Source of the DNA: JAJXZP01 sp963787185
GTDB taxonomy: Bacteria > Spirochaetota > Spirochaetia > Treponematales > Rectinemataceae
Reading direction: 5' to 3'
Assembly: GCA_963787185.1 (NCBI GenBank)
Contig: CAWBCC010000010.1
Coordinates: 186,001 to 250,000 of the forward strand
Length of the DNA: 64,000 nucleotides
Every line of letters starts with the position of its first letter. Positions within the stretch are counted from its first letter, which is position 1. The notes under the pieces were generated by a model. The model ran no database searches and was not told the DNA's origin. It saw only the letters and a program-made list of their open reading frames with translations. Shown in pieces: positions 16,037-25,061 of this stretch. A program made the position numbers and the translations under genes.

Positions 16037-17152
16037 TTACGGATCCAGAGCTATTAGGGCTCGGTACAAAGATACGAGGAAGGCGCGGTTGTCCGCAGAC
16101 GTATAGTCGATCGGGCAACCCATCCTGTTGAAGGTTTTCATAAAACGGAGGTAGTAGGCAGGATTGTCTATCGGCGGTTCGCCTCGACTCCAATCCCAGG
16201 TCATTTTCTGGAGGTCGATGACATGGATTTTGCAGTTACGGATATCCGCGCCATTTTGCAGCGATACATTTCGCACCATGGATAGGGATTTTTCAAATAT
16301 CATCGGCGACATGACGGCCGACCCGACAGAAAGATAGACACCGCCTTCCAGCTGTGCAACACTAGCCACGAAGGCGAGAAAATCCTTCTCTGCGGTCCGG
16401 CCCACGGCAGCCCCGCGATTAGCCGCGTGCGTGTAGATGATATCGTGGCCGAACATGGGATGGCCCGTAAATGGTACACCGAGAGTATAGGCGGCAGCCT
16501 GCACACTGTATCCGGAAAAACGATGCAGGATGGATTTCCATCCCGACTCGATCCGGAGCTCTTCAAGGAGTTCCAGGAGGTCGCCGGCTGCGGCCCGCTT
16601 CCACAGCTCGATTTGATGACCGTCGAAGGGCGCAGCTATAGTAGTCCGAAGCTCGTCGCGCGATGGGATGTCGAGGCCCTGTTTGACTATCATCGCACCG
16701 ATCGACTCACCGTAGCCCAGCCCATTCCAAGCGCCGACAGCCAGGCCCAAGTTGATGTTGAGTCCTGTCTCCGCCCAGGTGCCAAAATGACCGTCCTGGA
16801 CGTTCGCACGGACATCCTCGCTGCTCGCCCCTTGATACGCAAATTCCCAATCGTGAATTATGCCCGCTCCATTTGTTGCGAGATGGGTAACCCATCCTCT
16901 TCGCGCGAACTCTGCGAGAAGCTTGCCAAGACCGTTCTTTATAGCGTGGGCACCGAAGGCGACAATGACACTGCGATGGTCCCGCTTGGCCATGAGAATA
17001 TCCTCAGCGATTGCCGAGGTCCGTTCACTCAATTCCGTCGGTATGGGAGTTGTATCGGTTCCGGGATCGACACAACTCTCCGTAATCGTGACTTTGTTCC
17101 TACGCTGAGCGAGAGGGAGGTATTTAATGTTTGAACGATCAAATTGTCTCAT
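16037..17152 (-). CDS. Conserved protein of unknown function (possible deoxyhypusine-synthase-like fold)
   Basis: 371 residues, soluble, without signal peptide. Conserved-looking blocks are VIVAFGAHAIKNGLGKLL (residues 63-79), LATNGAGIIHDWEFAYQGAS (91-110) and FGHDIIYTHAANRGAAVGR further on. The TNGAGIIHD block recalls the TTAGGxEED region of deoxyhypusine synthase-type Rossmann proteins, but I am not certain of the relation. The ATG at 17152 is 2 nt past the TGA of the kinase/HAD gene, with GGGAGC upstream, so translation is probably coupled. It lies between the kinase-phosphatase fusion and gmhA, so it probably acts on the same sugar or its phosphate. It may be an NAD-dependent step; the function is unknown. 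Confidence 0.6.
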   Translation of the reverse strand: MRQFDRSNIKYLPLAQRRNKVTITESCVDPGTDTTPIPTELSERTSAIAEDILMAKRDHRSVIVAFGAHAIKNGLGKLLAEFARRGWVTHLATNGAGIIHDWEFAYQGASSEDVRANVQDGHFGTWAETGLNINLGLAVGAWNGLGYGESIGAMIVKQGLDIPSRDELRTTIAAPFDGHQIELWKRAAAGDLLELLEELRIESGWKSILHRFSGYSVQAAAYTLGVPFTGHPMFGHDIIYTHAANRGAAVGRTAEKDFLAFVASVAQLEGGVYLSVGSAVMSPMIFEKSLSMVRNVSLQNGADIRNCKIHVIDLQKMTWDWSRGEPPIDNPAYYLRFMKTFNRMGCPIDYTSADNRAFLVSLYRALIALDP

Positions 17153-17154
17153 GA

Positions 17155-19044
17155 TCAAAGCTCCCAACCAAGCCAGGAGACAAGGTCATCGCTCCACGAA
17201 AAATCCGGAATAATGACATCGGCTCCGCCGAGGACAAGGCGCGGCCGTTTGCCAGTATTCATTCCATAGCGTTGGCGTTCGTCGCTCGCAACGCCAATCG
17301 TCACGGCACCATGCTTCTTCCCTTCCCGCATCTCGACTGGACCATCACCAAATACTGCACAACATGCGCCTTCACTTTTGGCGCCGACCTCTCCGAGAAG
17401 ATTTTCGAGAACCATGCGCTTTGGATCCCTGTCTATGTCGCCCACCGCGCCATGGATACCTCCGTCGAAATACTCGGCGTATCCCAGGGCTTCGGCCTCG
17501 CTTCGCACATCTTCGACGTCGGTACCGCTCACTAGATAGAGGGACACGCCAGCCTCGCGAATATGTTTCAAAAAGGCTATTGAACCTTTTATCGTGAAAT
17601 CCTCGCCCCCCAGGGCGCCCTTCCTAACCCGCCCGAGTCTGACATCGACTAACTTAAGAAGTTCCTTGTCATACATAGTCTTGTACTCGATCGGAGTTCC
17701 GATGTCCCGAACATAGCCAAAATCCGCCACGAGTTTGCATAAGGCTCGCATTTGGAGAAGAGTCTGTACTCCCGTCGTTCTATCTATGAGGTTCTTCACG
17801 GCCGATTCGACCGCATAATCTACGGAATCGCGTTCAAACTTATACTTGTCTCCGAGAACACAGCTAGTCATGACACGAGTCATGACCTCTTCCCAGCCCC
17901 GACGGAGAGTCGAGATAGTGCCGTCGTGATCGAAGATTGCAATCCTCGGTGTGTCTCCCGAAGGCCTCGTTATAATTTCCACCTCCGTGTTCGCGAGGTA
18001 CTTTGCCTTGCTCGGATCGTCGGAAAGCTCAGGATTGTAGCGGTAGTCTGGGAAAGTACCGATCTTCAATATCTCTGCAGGCGATGGATGGCCAGTCTGA
18101 TAGAGTTTCTGAATGGATACTCCCGATGCCAGATTCCCGACTTGGGCGGCCTCCTCGAGGTCGCTCCCAGTCGCAAGACAGGCGACGGCAGCTGCGAGGA
18201 ATGCATCTCCGGCTCCCACCGTGTCGATTTGGTCTATCACATGCAGTCCTCTGATTTCACGCAGTTCTCTACCGTCAAAGACCATCGCTCCGTTCGCCTC
18301 TCTCGTTACTATCACGGGTAGACCCCAGCGACTGTAGAGCCACTCGACGACATGCGCGTCCGAGACTCCGACAACAGAGTCTCCTCCCGGATTGGCGCGA
18401 TAGATTTGACGTGCTTCCCTGATATTCAGCTTGTGTATGCAATTGATGTATACATCGTTCAACTTGCGGCAATCGCAGATCCATAGGGGTGAATTGGCAT
18501 GCCGGCCGATCAGTCTATTCATTTTATCCTGAAAATATTCGTTCTGAAAGCCAGAGATGACCTGTTCGTTTATTACGACGGCATCGTATCGCGAGATATT
18601 GGCCTCCAACTCGCCCAATAGCCCGTCAATTGACTCTTTTTTCGGGACGTTGAAGTTACCGAAATCCAAGCGAGGCTCCTCGCCGCCCGGGGCATAGAAT
18701 TTGCAATAGACGTGAGTTAGCCAGTCGTCATCCTGGATCATGAGCCGGCCGGAGGATAGCCCCTCTCTTGCGAGCAAATTCCGCACGATGTCGCCGTAGG
18801 AATCGTTTCCAATGATTCCGAAAAGGTCGACCGTCGCTGCACCCAGCCTTTTTACGTTGATCGCAACGTTGCCCGCTCCTCCCAGGTCGAAAGTAAAACG
18901 TTTCACCGACCGGGTTTTTAAGCCTGTCTCAACCGAAATTTCGGATTTCTCATCGCTCACGAAGATGTAAGCGTCAAGGCAGACATCGCCTATGATCGCC
19001 ACCCTGGCTTTTGCACAATTGCCGAGTAGGGTCTCCAGTTTCAT
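17155..19044 (-). CDS. Fusion of PfkB/RfaE-type sugar kinase with HAD phosphatase
   Basis: 629 residues. Residues 1-325 are a ribokinase-fold kinase of the RfaE (heptose 7-phosphate kinase) type: FDLGGAGNVAINVKRLG at 52-68 and catalytic VGAGDAF at 276-282. Residues about 366-629 are a HAD hydrolase: nucleophile motif FDHDGTIS at 371-378, LVSGTD at 504-509, a lysine near 543 and FGDGPVEM at 565-572. In HldE the same kinase is fused to an adenylyltransferase; here that domain is absent. The predicted chemistry is phosphorylation of a sugar phosphate to a bisphosphate followed by removal of the other phosphate, a combined HldE1/GmhB activity. The ATG at 19044 follows GAGGAG. It is located between fucU- and gmhA-like genes. 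Confidence 0.85.
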   Translation of the reverse strand: MKLETLLGNCAKARVAIIGDVCLDAYIFVSDEKSEISVETGLKTRSVKRFTFDLGGAGNVAINVKRLGAATVDLFGIIGNDSYGDIVRNLLAREGLSSGRLMIQDDDWLTHVYCKFYAPGGEEPRLDFGNFNVPKKESIDGLLGELEANISRYDAVVINEQVISGFQNEYFQDKMNRLIGRHANSPLWICDCRKLNDVYINCIHKLNIREARQIYRANPGGDSVVGVSDAHVVEWLYSRWGLPVIVTREANGAMVFDGRELREIRGLHVIDQIDTVGAGDAFLAAAVACLATGSDLEEAAQVGNLASGVSIQKLYQTGHPSPAEILKIGTFPDYRYNPELSDDPSKAKYLANTEVEIITRPSGDTPRIAIFDHDGTISTLRRGWEEVMTRVMTSCVLGDKYKFERDSVDYAVESAVKNLIDRTTGVQTLLQMRALCKLVADFGYVRDIGTPIEYKTMYDKELLKLVDVRLGRVRKGALGGEDFTIKGSIAFLKHIREAGVSLYLVSGTDVEDVRSEAEALGYAEYFDGGIHGAVGDIDRDPKRMVLENLLGEVGAKSEGACCAVFGDGPVEMREGKKHGAVTIGVASDERQRYGMNTGKRPRLVLGGADVIIPDFSWSDDLVSWLGWEL

Positions 19045-19061
19045 ACCAACTCCTCTATGCG

Positions 19062-19517
19062 CTATTCTACTCGTGGATTTAAGACACTGATAGGAATGAC
19101 GCCCTTCTTGATGATGATATTTCCATATTTCGTTGTTTCGCCCGTCATGACGACAGCAAAAGCCTTTTTTGCACGCTCGTAGAAAGCAAAGCGTTCCAGA
19201 CGAAGCGTCGGGGGTGTTGCCGGCCAATGTTTTTCAATTTGGGCTCGGTATGCAGCCTCGAGCGAAAGGTCGAACCCATCGCCTGGCATGGGCTGCATCA
19301 TAACGACTGGGCTATCCACATAGGAGTCCAAATTTATGAGAGAAAGAATGCCGTCGAGAAGAGTGGATATTCTAATTCCGTCGGCACGGACGACTCTCGT
19401 ATTAAAGCTGTCGCCGCAGAAGAACGCGTCTGCGAGGACGATTTCATCTCCATGTCCCATTCGATGTAAGACTGAAAGAAGATCAGCCGAGATACAGGAC
19501 GCGATTCCGATGACCAT
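19062..19517 (-). CDS. RbsD/FucU-family sugar mutarotase
   Basis: 151 residues, close to FucU (about 140). The opening ISADLLSVLHRMGHGDEIVLADAFF has the catalytic histidine and aspartate of the family, and FYERAKKAFAVVMTGE and YGNIIIKKG near the end are typical. These enzymes interconvert pyranose/furanose or anomeric forms of imported sugars such as fucose or ribose. It lies 17 nt before the kinase/HAD gene and 130 nt after the ManA-like gene in the same direction. Its presence argues that the operon handles an imported free sugar and not only envelope heptose synthesis. Confidence 0.88.
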   Translation of the reverse strand: MVIGIASCISADLLSVLHRMGHGDEIVLADAFFCGDSFNTRVVRADGIRISTLLDGILSLINLDSYVDSPVVMMQPMPGDGFDLSLEAAYRAQIEKHWPATPPTLRLERFAFYERAKKAFAVVMTGETTKYGNIIIKKGVIPISVLNPRVE

Positions 19518-19647
19518 TCAAATCCTCCAAGGGCAAATTTTAGTAACTACGGTATCCATTGCAATTAAAGCCTCTTTCTCTCAATGAATACGATAATTCT
19601 AGCAACACTTTAGTGCTCTCTTCTCGAATTTATCGCGATCCGATCCT

Positions 19648-20742
19648 CTAGGCCTTATAATCAGCGGGCCTCCGACTGATAAGAAATAATTCGACCGGTG
19701 ATGTTCCGTCAGCACAATATCGCAATTTGCCAATTTTGTTCGAAACAAAGAAACGATCACCACGATGGAATGACTGTTCAGTCGTACCGACGACCATGCC
19801 TTGGCCCAAGGTAATGATTACCAGGTACCAGGGGGCGTCGTATTCCAAATGGAAATTACCGCAAAAGGTCAAACGATCTACCTGGAAGCAATCTGTATGA
19901 TCGGGACCAACAACACTATCCAGGACTGCGTTCGGATATTTTATTTTTGTCTTTACATGAAGCTTTAACCGGCTGAGGAGTTCATTTGCAGATTGTCCAT
20001 GATAATCAAAACATGTGAATGCAGTTTCATGATCCAGGCCAGCCCACATTTGTGCTTCGCTAAGCGTAATTCCGCCGATTTTTCGTTCCGGCTGTATCAC
20101 AAAATCGGTTGGTTCTTGTACTTCCAGAAGTAGTACCCCGGGACCGATAGCGTGAGGTACTCGGCCTGGGATAAAGAAGCCGTCGCCAGGCTCAACTGGG
20201 AATTTATGCAAACACCCGGTCATGGATGGAATATCCTGAGCCATCACGACCTGGCGAAATCGTTCTGGAGTCACATCCGGCTTAAAACCGAGTAAAACAT
20301 AAGGCTTTTCACCATTAATCTCGCGGGTCGCAAGGATCAACCACGATTCCGTCTTGCCATAGGCCGAATGGAAATACCTCTGCGCAAATTTTCCATCCGG
20401 ATGACACTGAATCGGTAAACGAATCGCTGAATCGAGAAACTTGCAGAGTATCCCAAGACCGTCGGAATAATGGGGACCGAGGGCCTCAAGAGAATAACTC
20501 TGCAATATGTCGGAAAAGAAGAGCTCCGAACCCTTTACTCGGGACAAGCCCTCATCGGGTGATTGTTGTTGCTCGCCATTATCGGCACGAGTAACCGAAG
20601 CCAGCCAATCCTCAGGGAAATTTGCATCAGCTTTCGTCTCGTTTCCCAGGAACTCATCAAGCAATTTGCCGCCGAGATAGCAGCGCCAAACCCTATCGGA
20701 TTCGAAAAAAATCGGATTACTCAGCATGTCCAATTCAGACAT
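19648..20742 (-). CDS. manA: Mannose-6-phosphate isomerase-like cupin enzyme (class I, ManA family)
   Basis: 364 residues. Zinc-site and active-site features of class I phosphomannose isomerase are visible: LPIQCHPD near residue 110, a glutamate in GKTESW, and the PGRVPHAIGPGVLLLEVQEPTD segment near 190-212. A second cupin half ends the protein. Family members interconvert aldose and ketose 6-phosphates, mostly mannose and fructose 6-phosphate, but relatives work on other sugars. GGAGGAG precedes the ATG. It lies in the operon between the binding-protein gene and the fucU-like gene. A terminator-like hairpin separates it from the transporter genes, so its level may be lower than theirs. Confidence 0.85.
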   Translation of the reverse strand: MSELDMLSNPIFFESDRVWRCYLGGKLLDEFLGNETKADANFPEDWLASVTRADNGEQQQSPDEGLSRVKGSELFFSDILQSYSLEALGPHYSDGLGILCKFLDSAIRLPIQCHPDGKFAQRYFHSAYGKTESWLILATREINGEKPYVLLGFKPDVTPERFRQVVMAQDIPSMTGCLHKFPVEPGDGFFIPGRVPHAIGPGVLLLEVQEPTDFVIQPERKIGGITLSEAQMWAGLDHETAFTCFDYHGQSANELLSRLKLHVKTKIKYPNAVLDSVVGPDHTDCFQVDRLTFCGNFHLEYDAPWYLVIITLGQGMVVGTTEQSFHRGDRFFVSNKIGKLRYCADGTSPVELFLISRRPADYKA

Positions 20743-20841
20743 TTAACAATTCTCCTCCACGGAATATTCTTCAATGCAAGGTTCATTTAGTTGATCTTAC
20801 CCCGCCACGTCAGATCCACTCCACATCGCGCCGCACACTGA

Positions 20842-20874
20842 GAAAAGAGGCCGCTCGACTCTGTTCAAGCGGCC
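20842..20874 (-). terminator. Terminator-like hairpin after binding-protein gene
   Basis: On the minus strand GGCCGCT (20874-20868) pairs with AGCGGCC (20855-20849) and is followed by TCTTTTCTC. It lies 11 nt past the binding-protein stop and before the ManA-like gene. It probably attenuates transcription into the enzyme genes, not a complete stop, since no strong promoter is obvious after it. Confidence 0.6.
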
Positions 20875-20884
20875 ACCGATGAAA

Positions 20885-21850
20885 TCAGTAGAGAACGTTC
20901 TTCGCGGCCGTCGAGTCGATGTTGTTCTTGGTGACCATGAGGAAGCCGGTATCCACTGTTGCCGGAACTTTCTTCTTCCCACCAAGAGAGGAGACATCAT
21001 AGGCCATTTTGACGCCAAGATAACCCAAGTTGTAGGAGCTCTGCACACAGATGGCCTGAAGAGTACCATCACTGATAAAGCCCTGTTCGGCCTCGGCGCC
21101 GTCAAATCCAATGGCTACGATCTTTCCGACGAGTCCCGCCTGCACGATGGCGCGGCCCATTCCGATTGCCGTAGGCTCGTTGGCGCCGAAGATACCCACG
21201 AGGTCCGGGTTCGAAGCGAGCACATTGGTAGTCTGGTTGAGTGCGGTGGGCATATCCGCGTTGGAGTACTGGGTGGTCACGATAGTCAGGTGCGAGTTCT
21301 TGGCGATATAGTCCTTGAATCCGCCCACGCGGCCGATCTCGGAACCGACCCCTGCAATGTAAGACATGACGGCGATATTGCCGGTGTCACTACCGGTTGC
21401 CTCCTTAATCCGTGCGATCATCTCTTTTGCACAGGCCCTTCCTGCCGCGTCGTTGTTCGTGGCCAGGAAGGAAACATAGTTGGACGGAGAACCGTTGAGC
21501 AGGGAGTCGATGATGATGACGGGAATGCCTGCATCTTTTGCCTTCTTCACGGCAGGCGCAAGGGCGTTCGGGTCCGTAGGGGCAAGCACGATTGCCTTGA
21601 CACCGCGGTCAATGGCGCTCTCGACAATGTTGATCTGCTCAGTCACATTGGTCTCGGACTGCGGTCCGAGGAATGTCACGGAAAGCTTGGGCGACTTTGT
21701 CCTAAGCTCCGCCTGGGCCGCGAAGCACCCCGTCTGGACGTTCTGCCAGTAGCCGGAGTTTCCCGTCTTGACGATGACCGCGATCTCCTGCGCCGACACA
21801 ACGGCGCCTACGAAGACCACCATCGTGAGGAGAATGAGCAGCTTTTTCAT
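20885..21850 (-). CDS. Periplasmic sugar-binding protein of ABC transporter (RbsB type)
   Basis: 321 residues. The signal peptide MKKLLILLTMVVFVGAVVSA is followed by the mature domain starting QEIAVIVKTGNSGYWQN. Peripla_BP_4 features include APTDPNALAPAVKKAKDAGI, a conserved ribose-binding-type hinge, and IVAIGFDGAEAEQ. AAGGAG before the ATG at 21850 fixes the start; six more in-frame codons upstream begin with TTG. It is the third gene of the operon after ATPase and permease. It delivers the imported sugar; the sugar is unknown, but the downstream genes point to one processed by isomerisation and phosphorylation. Confidence 0.92.
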   Translation of the reverse strand: MKKLLILLTMVVFVGAVVSAQEIAVIVKTGNSGYWQNVQTGCFAAQAELRTKSPKLSVTFLGPQSETNVTEQINIVESAIDRGVKAIVLAPTDPNALAPAVKKAKDAGIPVIIIDSLLNGSPSNYVSFLATNNDAAGRACAKEMIARIKEATGSDTGNIAVMSYIAGVGSEIGRVGGFKDYIAKNSHLTIVTTQYSNADMPTALNQTTNVLASNPDLVGIFGANEPTAIGMGRAIVQAGLVGKIVAIGFDGAEAEQGFISDGTLQAICVQSSYNLGYLGVKMAYDVSSLGGKKKVPATVDTGFLMVTKNNIDSTAAKNVLY

Positions 21851-21940
21851 AAAAAACTCCTTGATCAAAATTTACAGCCCATACGGACTGCGTTTCCCCT
21901 TATTTTGCGTCCTCCCCGGTGGCGCCGCGTTTCTCCGCGG

Positions 21941-22948
21941 TTACTTTCGACTCCTGACTTGATCGAAGGAAACGGCGAATATGACGACCAGGCCGATCAC
22001 AATCTGCTGCATGAAGTAATTGGCCCCCTGCATCGTGAGGCCCACCGTGAGTATTCCGATAATGAACGATCCGATAACCGCTCCTCCCACCGTGCCCACG
22101 CCTCCCATAAGGCTCGTACCGCCGATGACGGAAGCGGCAATTGCGTTCAACTCATAGCCGACTGCGCTGTTGGGCTGGGAGGTGACCATCCGTGAAGCGA
22201 GGATAATGCCGACCAGGGCCGCGAGCAGGGAGCAGAAAATGTAGGCGGTAATCTTGACCCGAGTGACTTTGATGCCGGAAAGCCGTGCGGACTCTTCGTT
22301 CGATCCCACGGCGTAAGTGTACCTTCCGATCCGGGTTCTCTTCAGGATGAAGTGAAAGATGATGGCTACTGCGATCATTATTATCACCGGATAGGATATG
22401 CCGGGGAATCGGGATCCGGCCCCGAAGAGAGTGTTGTTGCCCAGTGCTCCGAAAGCATCGGGCGCCGGCTTGGCGTTGGCGTTGGTTATGGTAAGGGCGA
22501 TCCCACGGATGACCATCATCATGCCGAGCGTCGCGATAAAGGGCGGCAGCTTCAGTCTGGTTATCAAAAGGCCGTTGACAAAGCCGCAAACGACTCCGGT
22601 GAACAGGCCAATGACCATGCTGGCCCAAATCGGAACTCCGGCGATCGCGGCCATCACAGCGACGGTGCCGCTAAGCGCAACGACGGATCCGATGGAGAGG
22701 TCGATCCCCCCCGTGATTATTGCGAAGGTCACACCAATGCCAATGAGGGTTGTCGTGCTCGTCTGCAAAGCCAGAGTCAGGATGTTTCGCATGGAAAAAA
22801 AATTCTTCGCCGTGATCGAGAAAACGACAAACAGCACAATAACGGCACCGAAGGTGATCAGCCTATCGAGGGCCAGGCGGGATCGCCCCCGCCGGTTTTT
22901 GGCTTCCAGCGCGAGCCCGCTAGTGTGTTTCGGTAGGACGTCGCTCAT
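21941..22948 (-). CDS. Sugar ABC transporter permease, RbsC-like
   Basis: 335 residues of PF02653 type with the family motif ITGGIDLSIGSVVALSGT and late ASVIGGTSLMGGVGTVGGA. The cytoplasmic N-terminus of about 25 residues is basic. Its ATG overlaps the ATPase stop in an ATGA arrangement, indicating translational coupling. It forms the membrane channel for the importer whose binding protein is encoded 90 nt downstream. Confidence 0.92.
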   Translation of the reverse strand: MSDVLPKHTSGLALEAKNRRGRSRLALDRLITFGAVIVLFVVFSITAKNFFSMRNILTLALQTSTTTLIGIGVTFAIITGGIDLSIGSVVALSGTVAVMAAIAGVPIWASMVIGLFTGVVCGFVNGLLITRLKLPPFIATLGMMMVIRGIALTITNANAKPAPDAFGALGNNTLFGAGSRFPGISYPVIIMIAVAIIFHFILKRTRIGRYTYAVGSNEESARLSGIKVTRVKITAYIFCSLLAALVGIILASRMVTSQPNSAVGYELNAIAASVIGGTSLMGGVGTVGGAVIGSFIIGILTVGLTMQGANYFMQQIVIGLVVIFAVSFDQVRSRK

Positions 22949-24501
22949 GGGTGTTCCCTTCGTTCGAATGATTTTGGGTCCGTGCCCGGACCATGCCCGG
23001 TTACCGCCCCGAGGCCGGCGGCGTAGTTTAGTATCTCCTCCTGGGTGGTGTCTTTGGTGACCAGAGTCGCCTTGAGACGGCCTTCATGGAGTACCAGGAT
23101 GCGATCGGTCATCCCCATGATTTCCGGCAGCTCCGAAGAGATCATGATGATGCCTACACCCGACCGAGCCAGGCGCTCGATGAGTTCGTAGATCGCGTAT
23201 TTGGTGCCGACGTCGATGCCGCGCGTGGGCTCGTCGAAGATGAGGATATTCGAGTCGCAGAACAACCATTTTGCCACGACGACTTTCTGCTGGTTGCCTC
23301 CGGAGAGGTTGTTGACGATCTGGGTGAGGCTCGGGGTCTTTATCATTAGATCATCCACGTACTTCTGGCTGACTTTCAGTTCCTTGGCGCGGGAGATGAT
23401 GCCGAACGATCGAGAAACCTCCTGTACGTTCGCCATGGTCACGTTTTGCGCCAGTTGCATTTTAACTGCAAGGCCTTCCTCCTTCCTGTTCTCCGAGAGA
23501 TACGCGATCCCGGCCTTTATGGAATCCGCGGGTGAACGCAGTGAGAGCCTGCGGCCGCCAATCATCACCTCTCCCGAATCGATGTGATCCGCCCCGAATA
23601 TCGCCCTGGCCAACTCCGACCTTCCGGCGCCCATGAGCCCCGCGATCCCGAGGATTTCACCCCGGTAGAGATCGAATGAAATGTCGTGAAGGATTCCCCG
23701 GCGCGTCAGCCCTCGGGCCTCGAGAAGCTTGTCGTTTGTGGGGATGTTTTGCCGGGACGGAAACTTGCTTTCCAGCTTCCGTCCGACCATGCGGCTGACG
23801 ATTTCTTCCATAGTTATGGAGTCGTAGGGATCCGTACTCACAAAGCGGCCGTCGCGGAAGATCGTGATCCTGTCGACGATGTGCTTAAGCTCCTCGAGGC
23901 GATGCGAGATATATATTATGGCAACCCCGCGGCTACGCAAGGTGTGGATGACGGCAAACAACTCGTCGATTTCCGACTCGGTGAGTGCGCTGGTCGGCTC
24001 GTCCATGATGAGTATTTCAGAATCGAAGGAGAGGGATTTGGCAATCTCCACCATCTGCTGCTTGGAAATGGCAAGCCGATTGAGGATGATGGAAGGATCG
24101 ATACGAACGTTCAGCCGCGCAAGGATGGAGGCGGCTTCGATATTCATGCGTTTTTCATCCAGGGTTCTTAACCGCGTGAGCGGCTCTCGGCCGATAAAAA
24201 TATTCGCGGCCACAGAAAGGTGGGGAATGAGGTTGAGCTCCTGGTAGATGATGCCGATCCCTGCGTCGCGTGCCTGTGTCGAGTCGTGAAAACGGATCGG
24301 CTCTCCCTTGAACCGGATGACCCCCTCATCCGGCTGATGGACGCCGGCGAGAATCTTCATGAGGGTCGATTTCCCGGCACCGTTTTCCCCGACCAACGCG
24401 TGCACCTCCCCCCGACGAAGGTTCAGGGAAACGTGATCCAGTGCCGTGACTCCAGGAAAGCTTTTCGAGACATTTTCCACATCGAGAATTGTTTCAACCA
24501 T
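22945..24501 (-). CDS. Sugar ABC transporter ATP-binding protein, RbsA-like
   Basis: 518 residues with two nucleotide-binding domains. The first has GENGAGKST, LAISKQQMVEIAKSL in place of a strict LSGGQ, and IMDEPTSAL. The second has GLMGAGRSE, LSGGNQQKVVVAKWL and IFDEPTRGIDVG. This asymmetry is usual in RbsA/MglA proteins. It is the first gene of the long leftward operon extending to 15305. A possible promoter lies at 24625-24656 and a GntR/LacI regulator gene lies just upstream in the same orientation. Confidence 0.93.
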   Translation of the reverse strand: MVETILDVENVSKSFPGVTALDHVSLNLRRGEVHALVGENGAGKSTLMKILAGVHQPDEGVIRFKGEPIRFHDSTQARDAGIGIIYQELNLIPHLSVAANIFIGREPLTRLRTLDEKRMNIEAASILARLNVRIDPSIILNRLAISKQQMVEIAKSLSFDSEILIMDEPTSALTESEIDELFAVIHTLRSRGVAIIYISHRLEELKHIVDRITIFRDGRFVSTDPYDSITMEEIVSRMVGRKLESKFPSRQNIPTNDKLLEARGLTRRGILHDISFDLYRGEILGIAGLMGAGRSELARAIFGADHIDSGEVMIGGRRLSLRSPADSIKAGIAYLSENRKEEGLAVKMQLAQNVTMANVQEVSRSFGIISRAKELKVSQKYVDDLMIKTPSLTQIVNNLSGGNQQKVVVAKWLFCDSNILIFDEPTRGIDVGTKYAIYELIERLARSGVGIIMISSELPEIMGMTDRILVLHEGRLKATLVTKDTTQEEILNYAAGLGAVTGHGPGTDPKSFERREHP

Positions 24502-24624
24502 CTGCCCTAACCCTCTTCAACCTTTTCGCTTGCTCGGTGAAAATTGGGGGATACTCGAAAAATGGAATAAGCATTCAGTCCAATTCATCCGGTGCCTCCT
24601 CAAAATGGAATTCAGCTAATTGGT

Positions 24625-24656
24625 ATTATACTGAGCTACCTTTTAAGAGTTGTCAA
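24625..24656 (-). promoter_or_regulatory. Possible promoter of the long sugar operon
   Basis: On the minus strand TTGACA (24656-24651) and TATAAT (24630-24625) are both exact consensus hexamers but 20 nt apart, longer than the ideal 17. The -10 lies about 124 nt before the ATPase start. A nearby imperfect repeat (AATTCAGCTAATT, 24609-24621) could be an operator. Confidence 0.45.
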
Positions 24657-24669
24657 GTTTTTTCGAGGG

Positions 24670-25061
24670 ATCTCTTGGCACCTCATCGCGGCGACGCGCA
24701 ATTCATCTGGCCGTCAAGGGTTGACGAGGATCAAGGAGACGTTTTCAGGGACAAACCCGTGTATTTCTGCTATGTGCTCGGAATTGCAAAGGAAAGGAAT
24801 GGAATGGCAAATGCCGTGGAAAGAACGCCGGCAACAACATAGCGTTTGCCTCTGCCAGCGATTACCTCCACAGAGGGTTCATCCCAAAGGAGATCGAGCA
24901 AGAACCGACCAGACCCCTTGAGATCGGCACCAACTAGTCCTGAACCCCGACACAGCCCAACGTCGGTTCATGGTTGGCGCCGAGACCGGCAATGGTAAGT
25001 CAAAACGTCTCGTGCATCGCCCGTTTCTATTCGGGCCAGAGTTTCTGGCGTTCGGCAGCGT
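24670..25061. other. Degenerate stretch without a recognisable gene
   Basis: Short plus-strand frames (for example to 24842 and 24921) overlap in different phases and none has a start site with ribosome signal or a known motif. The composition resembles coding sequence more than spacer, so this may be a decayed gene. It separates the GntR/LacI gene end (25062) from the operon promoter. Confidence 0.35.

Noticed and set aside
17155..19044. Assignment as bifunctional HldE
   Set aside because: The second domain lacks the HxGH nucleotidyltransferase motif and has HAD phosphatase motifs instead.
24670..25061. Possible small genes in the gap upstream of the long operon
   Set aside because: Frames overlap in conflicting phases with no ribosome site or family motif.
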